The notes under the pieces: generated by a model | What the model was told of the DNA's origin: nothing | Seen by the model: only the letters and a program-made list of their open reading frames with translations | Database searches by the model: none | Assembly (NCBI GenBank): GCA_000745135.1 | Contig: JQNH01000001.1 | Span: 4,127,298 to 4,191,297, forward strand | DNA length: 64,000 nt | Direction: 5' to 3' | Source: Rhizobiales bacterium YIM 77505 | GTDB taxonomy: Bacteria > Pseudomonadota > Alphaproteobacteria > Rhizobiales > Beijerinckiaceae | Shown here: piece by piece, positions 38,570-48,807 of the stretch | Position numbering within the stretch: the stretch's first letter is position 1 | Layout of the letters: every line of letters begins with the position of its first letter | Made by a program: the position numbers and the translations under genes

Positions 38570-39208
38570 ATGTTCCCCGACCTTACCCGCGACGACGTGT
38601 TCCGGCTCGAAACGCGCCGGCTGTGGCTGCGCTGGCCCCGCCAGGCCGACGCGCAAGCCATCGTTCGTCTCGCCGGCGAGAAAACGGTAGCGGACATGAC
38701 GGCGACGATCCCCCATCCCTACCCCCCGTCCGAGGCCGAGCACTTCGTCCTGCGCACGCGCCGGGCCAATGCCGACGGGGCGGGGCTCACGCTCGCCATC
38801 ACGCCGAAGGGCAAGCCGGGCTGCCTCATCGGCATGGTCGGCATCGGGCCGAGCCTCGAGGACGGCGCGCCCCATCTCGGCTATTGGCTCGGCCAGCCTT
38901 ATTGGGGCCAGGGCTTTGCGACGGAAGCGGCGCGGGCGCTCATCGACGCCTTCTTCGCCTATACGGAGCATGCCGAGCTCACCTCCTCGACCCGGGTGGT
39001 GAACCCCGCCTCCCGGCGGGTGCTGGAGAAGTGCGGCTTCGCCTTCACGGGCTCGGGGCTCATGGCCTTCCCGGCCCGGGGTGGCGTGCTCCCGGTCGAC
39101 CATTTCCGGCTCGACCGGCGGGCGTGGGAGAGCCTCAAGTCCTGGGCCTACACCGGCTTCGTGCCGCGCGCGCCCCATGAGGACGGGCTGGAACTCGCCG
39201 GGGTGTGA
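38570..39208 (+). CDS. GNAT family N-acetyltransferase
   Basis: A 212-residue RimJ/RimL-type acetyltransferase transferring acetyl from acetyl-CoA to an amine, perhaps a protein N-terminus. Motifs: ETRRLWLRWPRQADAQAI at the start, LGYWLGQPYWGQGFATEAARALI (about 103-125) containing the acetyl-CoA loop, and NPASRRVLEKCGFAFTG (about 142-158). ATG 38570 is supported by homology; the longer frame overlaps rpmA. It lies between rpmA and obgE, as in many Hyphomicrobiales. The target is unknown. Confidence 0.88.
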   Translation: MFPDLTRDDVFRLETRRLWLRWPRQADAQAIVRLAGEKTVADMTATIPHPYPPSEAEHFVLRTRRANADGAGLTLAITPKGKPGCLIGMVGIGPSLEDGAPHLGYWLGQPYWGQGFATEAARALIDAFFAYTEHAELTSSTRVVNPASRRVLEKCGFAFTGSGLMAFPARGGVLPVDHFRLDRRAWESLKSWAYTGFVPRAPHEDGLELAGV

Positions 39209-40348
<1,140 letters not shown>

Positions 40349-40377
40349 AGCTTGTTTCGCGCGCCTTCATGCGCATA

Positions 40378-40406
40378 TGCTAGCAAACCTTCGTTAGGTG
40401 CTAGCA
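40378..40406. promoter_or_regulatory. Paired palindromes, candidate VapB operator
   Basis: The 8-bp palindrome TGCTAGCA occurs at 40378-40385 and 40399-40406, exactly 21 bases apart, two helical turns. The second copy overlaps the first base of the vapB start codon. The spacing and position fit autoregulation by an antitoxin dimer pair. Confidence 0.65.
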
Positions 40407-40675
40407 TGGCGAAGCAGCTCAACATCCGCAGCGACGAGGCGCATCGGCTGGCCCATGCGATCTCCGAACGCACCGGGCAGCCGGTGGTCGAGGTCGTGGT
40501 GTCGGCCCTACGAGAATTCGGATCGAAGCTGCCCCCCGTGGAGGACATGACGCCGACGCAGCGAGCAGATTATGAGGCGCTTCGGGAACTCGCGAGACAG
40601 GCCGCCCAGCACAAGCGGCCGGGCGCGACGTCTGATCACTCCGACATGTATGATGCGTATGGCCTGCCGGTATGA
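40406..40675 (+). CDS. VapB-type antitoxin
   Basis: An 89-residue antitoxin with an N-terminal ribbon-helix-helix-like DNA-binding part (AKQLNIRSDEAHRLAHAISERTGQ, the Rv0623/PSK style) and a C-terminal toxin-binding tail (about 55-89). ATG 40406 is chosen since the upstream extension overlaps obgE. There is no ribosome site; a leaderless transcript is possible. Its stop overlaps the toxin ATG by four bases (ATGA), the usual TA coupling. Paired palindromes lie on its start. Confidence 0.82.
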   Translation: MAKQLNIRSDEAHRLAHAISERTGQPVVEVVVSALREFGSKLPPVEDMTPTQRADYEALRELARQAAQHKRPGATSDHSDMYDAYGLPV

Positions 40676-41067
40676 TCGCCCTGGATACCTCGGCCATCGT
40701 CGCAATCGCCTGCGCGGAGCCGGAGGAGGAGAGCTTCAGCCGGCTGATTGCTCGGAGAGAAGCCTTGGTCGGGACGCCGACGCTTGTGGAGACGAGGCTG
40801 GTCCTGGAGAGCAAGCTTGTTGGCTTCGCCGATCAGTTCATGGAGCAGTTCTTGAGGAACCGCTCCGTCTACCCAGTCGCGTTCTCACTTGAAATGTATC
40901 GAGAGGCGCTCGCCGCGTTTCGCCGTTTCGGGAAAGGCCGGGAGAACCCCGCCGGCCTTAACTTCGGGGACTGCATGTCCTATGCCGTCGCCAAAGTGCA
41001 CCAGGCGCCGCTGCTCTACAAAGGCGACGACTTCCGTCAGACCGACGTGGTATCGGCGCTCGAATGA
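40672..41067 (+). CDS. VapC-type PIN-domain toxin
   Basis: A 131-residue PIN-domain ribonuclease. The acidic metal-binding residues are visible: Asp5 in [10 protein letters not shown], Glu near residue 40 in [10 protein letters not shown], Asp near residue 100 in NFGDCMSYA, and Asp in YKGDDF. Family members cleave tRNA or rRNA when free of antitoxin. It is intact and preceded by its antitoxin gene. Its stop overlaps the proB start by ATGA, tying a toxin gene to a biosynthetic gene. Confidence 0.88.
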   Translation: MIALDTSAIVAIACAEPEEESFSRLIARREALVGTPTLVETRLVLESKLVGFADQFMEQFLRNRSVYPVAFSLEMYREALAAFRRFGKGRENPAGLNFGDCMSYAVAKVHQAPLLYKGDDFRQTDVVSALE

Positions 41068-42206
41068 CCCCGTCCCTTGATCAATTCCGCCGCGTCGTCC
41101 TGAAGGTCGGCTCGGCTCTGCTCGTCGACCGCTCGCAGGGCCGCCTCAAGCTCGCCTGGCTCGCGGCCTTGGCGGAGGACATCGCGGAGCTTCATCGGCG
41201 CGGCGCGGACGTGCTCGTCGTCTCCTCGGGCGCCATCGCGCTGGGGCGCACGGTGCTGCGGCTCCCGCCGGGTCCGTTGCGGCTCGAGGAGAGCCAGGCC
41301 GCGGCGGCGGTCGGCCAGATCGCCCTTGCCCGCACCTGGTCGGAGGTGCTGGCCCATCACGACATCGTCGCCGGCCAGATCCTGCTCACCCTCGCCGACA
41401 CGGAGGAGCGCCGGCGCTACCTCAATGCCCGCGCCACGACGGCGAAGCTCCTCGAGATGCGGGCCGTGCCGGTCATCAACGAGAACGACACGGTGGCGAC
41501 GACCGAGATCCGCTACGGCGACAACGACCGGCTCGCGGCGCGGGTCGCCACCATGATCGGGGCTGATCTCCTCGTCCTCTTCTCCGACATCGACGGGCTC
41601 TACACGGCGCCGCCCGCCGTCGATCCCGCGGCCGAGCACATTCCTGTCGTCGAGCGCATCACGCCGGCCATCGAAGCCATGGCCGGGGGCGCGGCCTCCG
41701 AGCTCTCCCGCGGCGGCATGCGCACCAAGATTGAGGCCGGCAAGATGGCGACGGTGAGCGGCGCCCACATGGTGATCGCCGACGGGCGGGTGAAGAACCC
41801 GCTGAAGGCCATCGCCGAGGGCGCCCGCTGCACCTGGTTCCTGACCGCCTCCAATCCCGTGACGGCGCGCAAGGCCTGGATCGCCGGGTCGCTCGAGCCG
41901 CGCGGCACCCTCCATGTGGATGCTGGCGCGGCGCGGGCGCTGCGCGCCGGCGCGAGCCTTCTGCCCGTCGGCGTGCGGCGCATCGAGGGCGCTTTCGCCC
42001 GGGGCGATGCGGTGCTGGTGCGAGACGACAACGGGGTCCTCGGTCGCGGGCTCGTCGCTTACGATGCGGACGAGGCGCAGAAGATCATCGGCCGGGCCAG
42101 CCGCGAGATCGAGGCGATCCTGGGCTATGCGGGACGCGCCGAGATGATCCACCGGGACGACCTCGTCCTGTCGGTAGCCGCCCCGGCCGAGGCGGCCGGC
42201 GCCTGA
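41064..42206 (+). CDS. proB: Glutamate 5-kinase
   Basis: A 380-residue enzyme that phosphorylates glutamate in the first step of proline synthesis. The kinase domain (about 1-260) has [29 protein letters not shown] and SDIDGLYTA with [15 protein letters not shown]-terminal PUA domain (about 275-370) is present. It is usually next to obgE in this group; here vapBC intervenes. The start overlaps vapC by four bases. Feedback inhibition by proline is expected from the family. Confidence 0.95.
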   Translation: MTPSLDQFRRVVLKVGSALLVDRSQGRLKLAWLAALAEDIAELHRRGADVLVVSSGAIALGRTVLRLPPGPLRLEESQAAAAVGQIALARTWSEVLAHHDIVAGQILLTLADTEERRRYLNARATTAKLLEMRAVPVINENDTVATTEIRYGDNDRLAARVATMIGADLLVLFSDIDGLYTAPPAVDPAAEHIPVVERITPAIEAMAGGAASELSRGGMRTKIEAGKMATVSGAHMVIADGRVKNPLKAIAEGARCTWFLTASNPVTARKAWIAGSLEPRGTLHVDAGAARALRAGASLLPVGVRRIEGAFARGDAVLVRDDNGVLGRGLVAYDADEAQKIIGRASREIEAILGYAGRAEMIHRDDLVLSVAAPAEAAGA

Positions 42207-43067
42207 TCACTCCGTCCCGATCGCCTGGAGCAGCCGGGCGGCGTCGGCCGGGGCGGCGCTCTTCATGTCGTTGTCGAAGAAGCACCAGACGTCCCGGCCC
42301 TGACCGCGCCAGCGCCCGAACGCTTCCGCCCAAGCCGCCAAGGTCTCGTCGGAATAGCTGCCGTGGTAGCGCCCGCTGGGGCCATGGCCGCGCACATAGA
42401 CGAAGCTTGCCGTCACCTCCCAGGGCGCCGGCGCGTCGGCGTGATCGGAGAGGCAGAGCGCCGCGTCGTGCTCGCGCAAGAGGTCGAGGATCGGCGGCTC
42501 GTACCAGCTCGGATGGCGGAACTCGAAGCTGTAGCGGCGCTTCGGGTTCAGCATCGCCAGGAACGAGGCGAGCCGTTCCCGGTCGGCGCGCATCCTGGGC
42601 GGGAGCTGGAAGAGGATCGGCCCCAGCTTGTGGCCGAGCAGCGCAAGGCGGCTTTCCATCAGCTCGAGGCTGTTCGCCGAGCGCTCGCTCAGGCGCTTCC
42701 AGTGGGTGATGAACTTCGAGGCCTTCCAGGCGAAGCGAAAGTCGTCCGGCGTCTGCGCGAACCACCCCGCGACCGCCTCTGGCGTCGGCGTACGGTAGAA
42801 GGGGGCGTTGAGCTCGGCGGCGTCGAACCGGGAGACGTAGAAGCCGAGCGCATCCTTCTTCCGCAGGTTCTGCGGGAAGAAGGGGCCCCACCAGGAGTCG
42901 TAATGCCAGCCCGAGGTGCCGACGCGCAGCGCACCGGCCCGAAGCTCGTTCTGCGCGGAAGCGGCACTTCCGCGCCCTCTCCTTGTCCGAACCGCCTTCG
43001 CCTGTGCTAAAGACGGTCCCGCTGCACCATGCTCGTCCGCCTTTCGGCGCCTTTGGACCGATCTCAT
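42207..43067 (-). CDS. DUF72 domain-containing protein
   Basis: A 286-residue TIM-barrel-like protein of unknown function (DUF72, YecE family). Typical segments are [18 protein letters not shown] near the start, [52 protein letters not shown], and the C-terminal [10 protein letters not shown]. The start is uncertain: ATG 43067 gives about 40 poorly conserved N-terminal residues, and it overlaps the proA ATG (43066) on the other strand. No in-frame ATG, GTG or TTG closer to the homology was found. Its stop abuts the proB stop, and it separates proB from proA. Confidence 0.85.
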   Translation of the reverse strand: MRSVQRRRKADEHGAAGPSLAQAKAVRTRRGRGSAASAQNELRAGALRVGTSGWHYDSWWGPFFPQNLRKKDALGFYVSRFDAAELNAPFYRTPTPEAVAGWFAQTPDDFRFAWKASKFITHWKRLSERSANSLELMESRLALLGHKLGPILFQLPPRMRADRERLASFLAMLNPKRRYSFEFRHPSWYEPPILDLLREHDAALCLSDHADAPAPWEVTASFVYVRGHGPSGRYHGSYSDETLAAWAEAFGRWRGQGRDVWCFFDNDMKSAAPADAARLLQAIGTE

Positions 43068-44394
43068 GAACGCCACCAGCACTCGGGTTGTCCGTATCGC
43101 CGACCGACTCAACGCGCCCGAGCCGGATTCAGCTGCCGATGTTCACGCGCTCATGGTCGAGACGGGACGCCGGGCGCGGGCCGCGGCCCGTCGACTGGCC
43201 CTCGCCTCGACAGCGGAAAAGAACGATGCCCTCGGCGCCATGGCCACCGCACTGCGGACCCGAGGCGAGGCCATTCTCGCCGCCAATGCCGAGGACCTGC
43301 GCGAAGCCGAGGAGCGCGGCCAATCGCCTGCCTATCGCGACCGGCTGATGCTGTCGCAGGAGCGCCTTCAAGGGATCGCCGCCGCCTTGGAGAGCATCGC
43401 CGCCTTGGCCGATCCGGTCGGGCGGGTGCTTGCCACTTTCGAGCGCCCCAACGGACTTGTGATCGAGCGCGTGGCGACGCCGCTCGGGGTCGTCGGCGTG
43501 ATCTTCGAGAGCCGCCCCAACGTCACGGCGGACGCCGGCGCCCTGTGCCTGAAGGCGGGCAATGCCGCCATCCTCCGGGCCGGCTCCGACAGCTTCCGGT
43601 CGGCGCAAGCCATCGCCGCCGCCATGGCCGAGGGGCTTGCCGCGGCAGGGCTGCCCGAGGATGCCATCCAGCTCGTGCCGACCCGCGACCGGGCGGCGGT
43701 CGGCGCCATGCTCGCCGGCCTCGACGGCCATCTCGATGTCATTGTCCCGCGCGGCGGCAAGAGTCTCGTGGCCCGGGTCCAGGCAGAGGCGCGGGTTCCG
43801 GTCTTCGCCCATCTCGAGGGCGTGTGCCATGTCTATGTCCATGCCGCCGCGGATCTCGACATGGCGAAGCGCATCGTCCTCAACGCCAAGATGCGCCGCA
43901 CCGGCATCTGCGGCGCGGCCGAGACGCTGCTTGTCGACCGCGCTTGCACGCCCACGCATCTGCGGCCGCTCATTGCCATGCTGCTCGACGCCGGCTGCGC
44001 GGTGCGCGGCGATGCGGCCGTCCAGGAGGTCGATCCGCGGGTGACGCCGGCAACGGAGGAGGATTGGCGGGCGGAGTATCTCGACGCCATCATCGCCGCG
44101 CGCGTGGTCGACGGGCTCGACGACGCCATCGCACATATCGAGACCTACGGCTCCCATCACACCGATGCCATCGTCACCGACGACGCGGCCGCCGCGGAAC
44201 GCTTCCTCAACGAGGTCGACTCGGCGATCGTCCTGCACAACGCCTCGACCCAGTTCGCCGATGGCGGCGAGTTCGGTTTTGGGGCCGAGATCGGCATCGC
44301 CACCGGACGCATGCACGCCCGCGGCCCGGTGGGCGTGGAGCAGCTCACCTCCTTCAAGTACCGGGTGCGCGGCTCGGGGCAGACGCGGCCGTGA
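43066..44394 (+). CDS. proA: Gamma-glutamyl phosphate reductase
   Basis: A 442-residue aldehyde-dehydrogenase-fold enzyme that reduces glutamyl-5-phosphate to the semialdehyde in proline synthesis with NADPH. Motifs visible are [51 protein letters not shown], the catalytic-cysteine segment [13 protein letters not shown], and [21 protein letters not shown] near the end. ATG 43066 is the family start. It is followed by nadD 18 bases later. Confidence 0.95.
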   Translation: MNATSTRVVRIADRLNAPEPDSAADVHALMVETGRRARAAARRLALASTAEKNDALGAMATALRTRGEAILAANAEDLREAEERGQSPAYRDRLMLSQERLQGIAAALESIAALADPVGRVLATFERPNGLVIERVATPLGVVGVIFESRPNVTADAGALCLKAGNAAILRAGSDSFRSAQAIAAAMAEGLAAAGLPEDAIQLVPTRDRAAVGAMLAGLDGHLDVIVPRGGKSLVARVQAEARVPVFAHLEGVCHVYVHAAADLDMAKRIVLNAKMRRTGICGAAETLLVDRACTPTHLRPLIAMLLDAGCAVRGDAAVQEVDPRVTPATEEDWRAEYLDAIIAARVVDGLDDAIAHIETYGSHHTDAIVTDDAAAAERFLNEVDSAIVLHNASTQFADGGEFGFGAEIGIATGRMHARGPVGVEQLTSFKYRVRGSGQTRP

Positions 44395-44412
44395 CGTCTC
44401 GCCCGTAGGAGG

Positions 44413-45048
44413 ATGGTCGCCCCCCTTCCACCCCACGCGCCTCGCCTGCGCATCGGTCTTTATGGCGGCTCGTTCAATCCGCCGCATGCCGGGCATCGTC
44501 ATGTGAGCCTCGTGGCACTGCGGCGGCTCAGGCTCGACCGCCTCTGGTGGATCGTGACGCCTGGCAACCCGTTGAAAGATCCGCGCGGTTTGCCGCCCGC
44601 GGCCGAGCGCATCGCCGCGGCTGAGGCGCTGGCGCGCCACCCGCGGATCGCCGTGACCGGATTCGAGGAGGCGATCGGCACCCGCTACACGGTCGATACC
44701 CTCGCCTATCTTCGCCGCCGAGCGCCGGACATCCATTTCGTCTGGATCATGGGAGCGGACAGCCTTGCGACCTTCCATCGCTGGCGCGGGTGGCGCCGCA
44801 TCGCCACCCTCATGCCGATGGCAGTCATCGACCGGCCGGGCTGGACCCTCCGCGCCATGCGCTCGCGGGCGGCCGTGGCGCTCGCGCCCTACCGGATCCC
44901 GGAGAGCGAGGCGCCAAGCTTGGCCGATGGCGATCCGCCGGCGTGGGTCTACCTGCACGGGCCGCGTTCAGCCCTGTCCTCGACCGCCCTGCGGGCGCGC
45001 AACGAAACCTTTGCTAACTTTCGGGCCGCCACCACGTTGAAATCTTAG
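44413..45048 (+). CDS. nadD: Nicotinate-nucleotide adenylyltransferase
   Basis: A 211-residue enzyme that adenylates nicotinate mononucleotide in NAD synthesis. The nucleotidyltransferase motif GGSFNPPHAGH (about 19-29) and the C-terminal SSTALRAR (about 188-195) are present. The ribosome site AGGAGG directly abuts ATG 44413 with no spacer, which is unusual, though the residues after it are of normal family type. It lies in the conserved order proA-nadD-rsfS-rlmH. Confidence 0.93.
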   Translation: MVAPLPPHAPRLRIGLYGGSFNPPHAGHRHVSLVALRRLRLDRLWWIVTPGNPLKDPRGLPPAAERIAAAEALARHPRIAVTGFEEAIGTRYTVDTLAYLRRRAPDIHFVWIMGADSLATFHRWRGWRRIATLMPMAVIDRPGWTLRAMRSRAAVALAPYRIPESEAPSLADGDPPAWVYLHGPRSALSSTALRARNETFANFRAATTLKS

Positions 45049-45106
45049 CGTCTCCGACACTACATTGTGAGTCGCGACGTCCCTGTTTGCGTCGTTTGCA
45101 GAGGGT

Positions 45107-45526
45107 TTGGCACTGAACCGACTGACTTCTCGTGAAGCGGATCTTGCGCCGCTTCCTCCTCCCTCCGGAGCGTTGCCTCCCGAGACTGAGGATCTTCGGG
45201 CCCTTGCCCGGTTTTGCCTCGAGGACATGAAGGCCGAAGAGCTGGTCGAAATCGACCTCCACGGCAAAACCTCGATCGCCGACACCATGATCATCGCCTC
45301 CGGACGCTCGCACCGCCATGTGGCGGCGATCGCTGAGCGCCTCCTCCAGGTGCTCAAGGACCGGGGCTTCGGTCCCCTTCGGGTCGAGGGCCTGCCGGCG
45401 GCGGACTGGGTCCTGATCGACGCGGGCGACCTCATTCTCCACATCTTCCGACCGGAAGTCCGCAGCTTCTACAATCTCGAGAAGATGTGGGGCGCCGACC
45501 GGCCCTATGAGCGCCTGGCCGGTTGA
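45107..45526 (+). CDS. rsfS: Ribosomal silencing factor RsfS
   Basis: A 139-residue protein that binds L14 and blocks subunit joining under starvation. The conserved core is LVEIDLHGKTSIADTMIIASGRSHRHVAAIAERL (about 46-79) and ADWVLIDAGDLILHIFRPEVRSFYNLEKMW. The start is TTG 45107 with GAGG upstream; the first 30 residues are a poorly conserved Pro-rich leader, so a later start is possible. Confidence 0.92.
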   Translation: MALNRLTSREADLAPLPPPSGALPPETEDLRALARFCLEDMKAEELVEIDLHGKTSIADTMIIASGRSHRHVAAIAERLLQVLKDRGFGPLRVEGLPAADWVLIDAGDLILHIFRPEVRSFYNLEKMWGADRPYERLAG

Positions 45527-45529
45527 GCG

Positions 45530-46006
45530 TTGAAGCTGACGGTCGTCGCTGTCGGCCGGCTGAAGAGCGGGCCGGAGCGGGACCTGGTCGAGCGCTATCG
45601 GGAGCGGGCGGAAGCTCTCGGGCGGTCGCTCGGCTTTTCAGGTCCCGACATTCTGGAAATTCCCGAGAGCCGGGCGCGCCGAGATGTCGACCGCCGGGCC
45701 GAGGAGGCGGCTCTGATGGCCGCCCGAATCGGGCGCGTCGCCGTTTGCTTCGATGAAGCCGGGCGCGGCCTGACGAGCGAGGCCTTTGCACGCCGCCTCG
45801 AATCGTGGCGCGACGACGGAGGGGGAGAGGTCTCGTTCGTCATCGGCGGGCCGGATGGGCTTGCCGCCTCGTTGAAGGATCGGGCGGACTTGCTCCTCTC
45901 GTTTGGCGCCTTCACCCTGCCGCACCAGCTGGTACGCGTGTTGGCGCTGGAGCAGCTCTATCGCGGTTTGACCATCCTGGCCGGTCATCCCTACCATCGC
46001 GCGTAA
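45530..46006 (+). CDS. rlmH: 23S rRNA pseudouridine-1915 N3-methyltransferase RlmH
   Basis: A 158-residue SPOUT methyltransferase acting on helix 69 of 23S rRNA in assembled ribosomes. It has FVIGGPDGL (about 102-110), which binds S-adenosylmethionine in the trefoil knot, and the C-terminal HQLVRVLALEQLYRGLTILAGHPYHR. The start is TTG 45530, three bases after the rsfS stop. The helix-69 target fits with the rluD-like gene elsewhere in the window. Confidence 0.95.
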   Translation: MKLTVVAVGRLKSGPERDLVERYRERAEALGRSLGFSGPDILEIPESRARRDVDRRAEEAALMAARIGRVAVCFDEAGRGLTSEAFARRLESWRDDGGGEVSFVIGGPDGLAASLKDRADLLLSFGAFTLPHQLVRVLALEQLYRGLTILAGHPYHRA

Positions 46007-46042
46007 CGCTTGGCGGCCGAGCGGCCGCGCCTCTCGACAGCG

Positions 46043-47368
46043 ATGATCCCAACCCTCAACCGCGTTCTCGCGGCTGTCGCCTTCATCGGCCTTGCTTTCG
46101 CCGCCGCGGCCCAAGGCTCGAGCGAGGCCGAGCGGCGGGCCGCTGCCGTCGCCGCCGACAAGGCGCGGCGCGAGGAGGAACTCAAGGCCGCCGAGGAGGC
46201 CCTGGCCTCAAGCCTCGAGGCGCGGCGCCGTCTCGAAGGGGAGGTCGCGAGCCTCAAGGCCGATCGCGCCCGCCTCAGCGCGGCCCTGGTCGAGGCAGGC
46301 CAGCGTATCGCTGCGACTGAAGAGCGCATCGGCGCGCTCGAGCAGCGGCTTCATGCCGCCACGGGGAGCGAGGCTGCCATCCGTCGGTCCCTCGAGGCCC
46401 GTCGGGGACTTGTCGTCGAGGTCCTCGCCGCCTTGCAGCGCATGGGCCGCCGCCCGCCGCCGGCCGTGCTCGCGCGCCCGGAGGATATCCTCCAGGCGGT
46501 GCGCACATCGATGCTGCTCGGCGCCGTGCTGCCGGAACTGCGCCTCGAGACGGAGGTTCTGGCCTCCGACCTCTCCGAACTCGTCCGGCTCCGGGAGGCG
46601 ATTGCCCTGGATCGGCAGGCGCTCGAGGCGGAGATCAAGGCGCTGGCAGCCGAGCAGGAGCGCATCGCGGCTTTGATGGCCGTCCGCCAGAGCCGGCTCC
46701 TCGAGGTGGAGGAGGGGGTTCTGCGGGAGCGGGCCCGCTCGATCGAGCTTGCAGAACGGACCACCACTCTCAAGGATTTGATCGAACGCCTGGAACGCGA
46801 CATCGCGGCGGCGCGCAAGGCCGCCGAGGAGGCGCGCAAGGCGGCCGAGGCGCAGGCCCGCGAGACGCGCGAGCGTTTCGCCGCCGCCGCCTTCCGGGAT
46901 CCTGCCCGGCTTCAGCCGAAAATCCCCTTTGCCGAGGCGCGCGGGCTCCTTCCCCGCCCGGTGGCAGGGGTGACGATTCGCTCCTTCGGCGATCCCGACG
47001 GGGTCGGCGGAACGGCGCGGGGCATCTCAATTTCGACACGCCCGGGTGCTGTGGTGACATCGCCTGCCGATGGCTGGGTCGTCTTCGCCGGACCATTCCG
47101 GTCGTTTGGCCGACTCTTGATCATCAATGCAGGCGACGGCTACTATCTCCTCCTGGCCGGAATGGACCGCATCAGCGTGGACGTGGGGCAGTTCGTGCTG
47201 GCTGGAGAGCCCGTGGCGACGATGGGCGGGCCCGCGTCGTCGGCAGCGGCGGTGGGAGCCGTCGAATCGGAGCGGCCGGTCCTCTATATAGAGTTCAGGA
47301 AAGACGGCGGGTCGGTCGACCCGGCGCCGTGGTGGGCAAAATCGCAGGGCGAGAAGGTTCGCGGGTAA
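46043..47368 (+). CDS. envC: Murein hydrolase activator EnvC family protein
   Basis: A 441-residue exported protein: a signal peptide (about 1-25), a long coiled coil (about 35-290), and a C-terminal LytM-like domain (about 310-440). In the LytM domain the zinc ligands of active M23 peptidases are replaced; RGISIST stands where G-x-H-x-G-x-D should be, and LYIEFR where HxH should be. This is typical of EnvC-type activators, which stimulate cell-separation amidases rather than cut peptidoglycan. ATG 46043 is preferred over TTG 46010 because the signal peptide follows directly. The stop TAA shares a base with the ctpA ATG (TAATG). Confidence 0.88.
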   Translation: MIPTLNRVLAAVAFIGLAFAAAAQGSSEAERRAAAVAADKARREEELKAAEEALASSLEARRRLEGEVASLKADRARLSAALVEAGQRIAATEERIGALEQRLHAATGSEAAIRRSLEARRGLVVEVLAALQRMGRRPPPAVLARPEDILQAVRTSMLLGAVLPELRLETEVLASDLSELVRLREAIALDRQALEAEIKALAAEQERIAALMAVRQSRLLEVEEGVLRERARSIELAERTTTLKDLIERLERDIAAARKAAEEARKAAEAQARETRERFAAAAFRDPARLQPKIPFAEARGLLPRPVAGVTIRSFGDPDGVGGTARGISISTRPGAVVTSPADGWVVFAGPFRSFGRLLIINAGDGYYLLLAGMDRISVDVGQFVLAGEPVATMGGPASSAAAVGAVESERPVLYIEFRKDGGSVDPAPWWAKSQGEKVRG

Positions 47369-48687
47369 TGCGCAGGATTCCCCTTATTCTCTTGAGCGCC
47401 ATGGCAGGCGCGGGCGCAACCGCGCTCGTCACCCAGACGCAGCTCCTTTCCGGCACGAGCGCAGTCGCGGCGTCGGCGGAGACCTACCGGCAGCTCAGCC
47501 TGTTCGGCGACGTCTTCGAGAAGGTCCGGTCCGACTATGTCGAGAAGCCGGACGAGGCGAAGCTGATCGAGGCCGCCATCAACGGCATGCTCACCTCGCT
47601 CGATCCCCATTCGAGCTACATGGACCCGAAGAACTTCCGGGACATGCAGGTGCAGACCCGCGGCGAGTTCGGCGGCCTCGGCATCGAGGTCACGATGGAG
47701 GAGGGCCTCGTCAAGGTGGTGACGCCGATCGACGACACGCCCGCGGCCCGCGCCGGCCTGCTCGCCAACGACATCATCACTCACATTGACGACGAACAGG
47801 TGCAGGGCCTGACCCTCAACCAGGCCGTCGACAAGATGCGCGGCCCGGTGGGCTCCACGGTGAAGCTCAGGATCCAGCGCAAGGAGCGCAAGGATCCGCT
47901 CGAAGTCTCGCTCACCCGCGACACCATCCGGATCCGTCCTGTGCGCGCCCGCAAGGAGGGCGAGGACATCGGCGTCCTGCGCATCACGCAGTTCAACGAG
48001 CAGACCTTCGAGGGCCTCAAGAGCGCGATCGAGAAGCTGTCGAGCGAGATCGGGCAGGACAAGCTGAAGGGCTATGTGATCGACCTGCGCAACAACCCGG
48101 GCGGCCTGCTCGACCAGGCCATCATGGTCTCAGACGCCTTCCTCGACCGCGGCGAGATCGTCTCGACCCGCGGCCGCAACGCCGACGAGACGCAGCGCTA
48201 CAACGCCAAGGCCGGCGACCTGACCAAGGGCAAGCCGCTTGTCGTCCTCATCAACGGCGGCTCGGCCTCGGCGTCCGAAATCGTGGCCGGCGCGCTGCAG
48301 GACCACAAGCGCGCGACGGTGATCGGCACCCGGTCCTTCGGCAAGGGCTCGGTCCAGACCATCATCCCGTTGGGCGGCAATGGCGCCGTGCGCCTGACGA
48401 CGGCGCGCTACTATACGCCTGCCGGCCGCTCCATCCAGGCCAAGGGCATCGATCCGGACGTCGAGGTCGTGCCGGAGGTGCCCGATGAGCTGAAAGGCAA
48501 GGACGAGACCAAGGGCGAGGCAGGGCTCCGCGGCCACCTCAAGAACGACAAGGAAGAGCGTGGCGGTTCCTCGGCCTATGTGCCGACCGACCCCACCAAG
48601 GACAAGCAGCTCATCGCCGCCTTCGAGTATCTGCGCGGCGTGCGCAAAGGGGCAGCGAACACCACCCAGTCGGGCGTTCCCAACTGA
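47368..48687 (+). CDS. ctpA: S41 family carboxy-terminal processing peptidase CtpA
   Basis: A 439-residue periplasmic Tsp-like serine protease. It has an N-terminal signal segment (about 4-24), a PDZ domain (about 85-170, with GGLGIEVTMEEGLVKVV), and a catalytic domain with Ser in GGSASASEIVAGALQDH and Lys in GTRSFGKGSVQ. Such proteases trim peptidoglycan hydrolases and tail-tagged proteins. It is co-transcribed with envC, overlapping it by one base, which fits a joint role in wall remodelling. A terminator follows. Confidence 0.95.
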   Translation: MRRIPLILLSAMAGAGATALVTQTQLLSGTSAVAASAETYRQLSLFGDVFEKVRSDYVEKPDEAKLIEAAINGMLTSLDPHSSYMDPKNFRDMQVQTRGEFGGLGIEVTMEEGLVKVVTPIDDTPAARAGLLANDIITHIDDEQVQGLTLNQAVDKMRGPVGSTVKLRIQRKERKDPLEVSLTRDTIRIRPVRARKEGEDIGVLRITQFNEQTFEGLKSAIEKLSSEIGQDKLKGYVIDLRNNPGGLLDQAIMVSDAFLDRGEIVSTRGRNADETQRYNAKAGDLTKGKPLVVLINGGSASASEIVAGALQDHKRATVIGTRSFGKGSVQTIIPLGGNGAVRLTTARYYTPAGRSIQAKGIDPDVEVVPEVPDELKGKDETKGEAGLRGHLKNDKEERGGSSAYVPTDPTKDKQLIAAFEYLRGVRKGAANTTQSGVPN

Positions 48688-48714
48688 GCCGCCGTTAAGT
48701 CTTTGCTAACCATG

Positions 48715-48755
48715 AAGGCCCGCAGTGTCGTCCGATGACGATGCTGCGGGCCTTT
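48715..48755 (+). terminator. Intrinsic terminator after ctpA
   Basis: An 11-bp stem AAGGCCCGCAG/CTGCGGGCCTT is followed by TTC. The 18-base loop (TGTCGTCCGATGACGATG) contains a smaller stem. Confidence 0.75.
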
Positions 48756-48807
48756 CGATTCGCGGCCCGCGGCGGCTCCTTGGGCTCGTGGGTAAGGCGG
48801 CGTTCGC

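Noticed and set aside
43129..44958. 609-residue minus-strand open frame
   Set aside because: Antisense of proA and nadD, both of which are fully supported.
46043..47368. Active M23 peptidoglycan endopeptidase
   Set aside because: The LytM-like domain lacks the zinc-binding His/Asp residues, so an EnvC-type activator is the better call.
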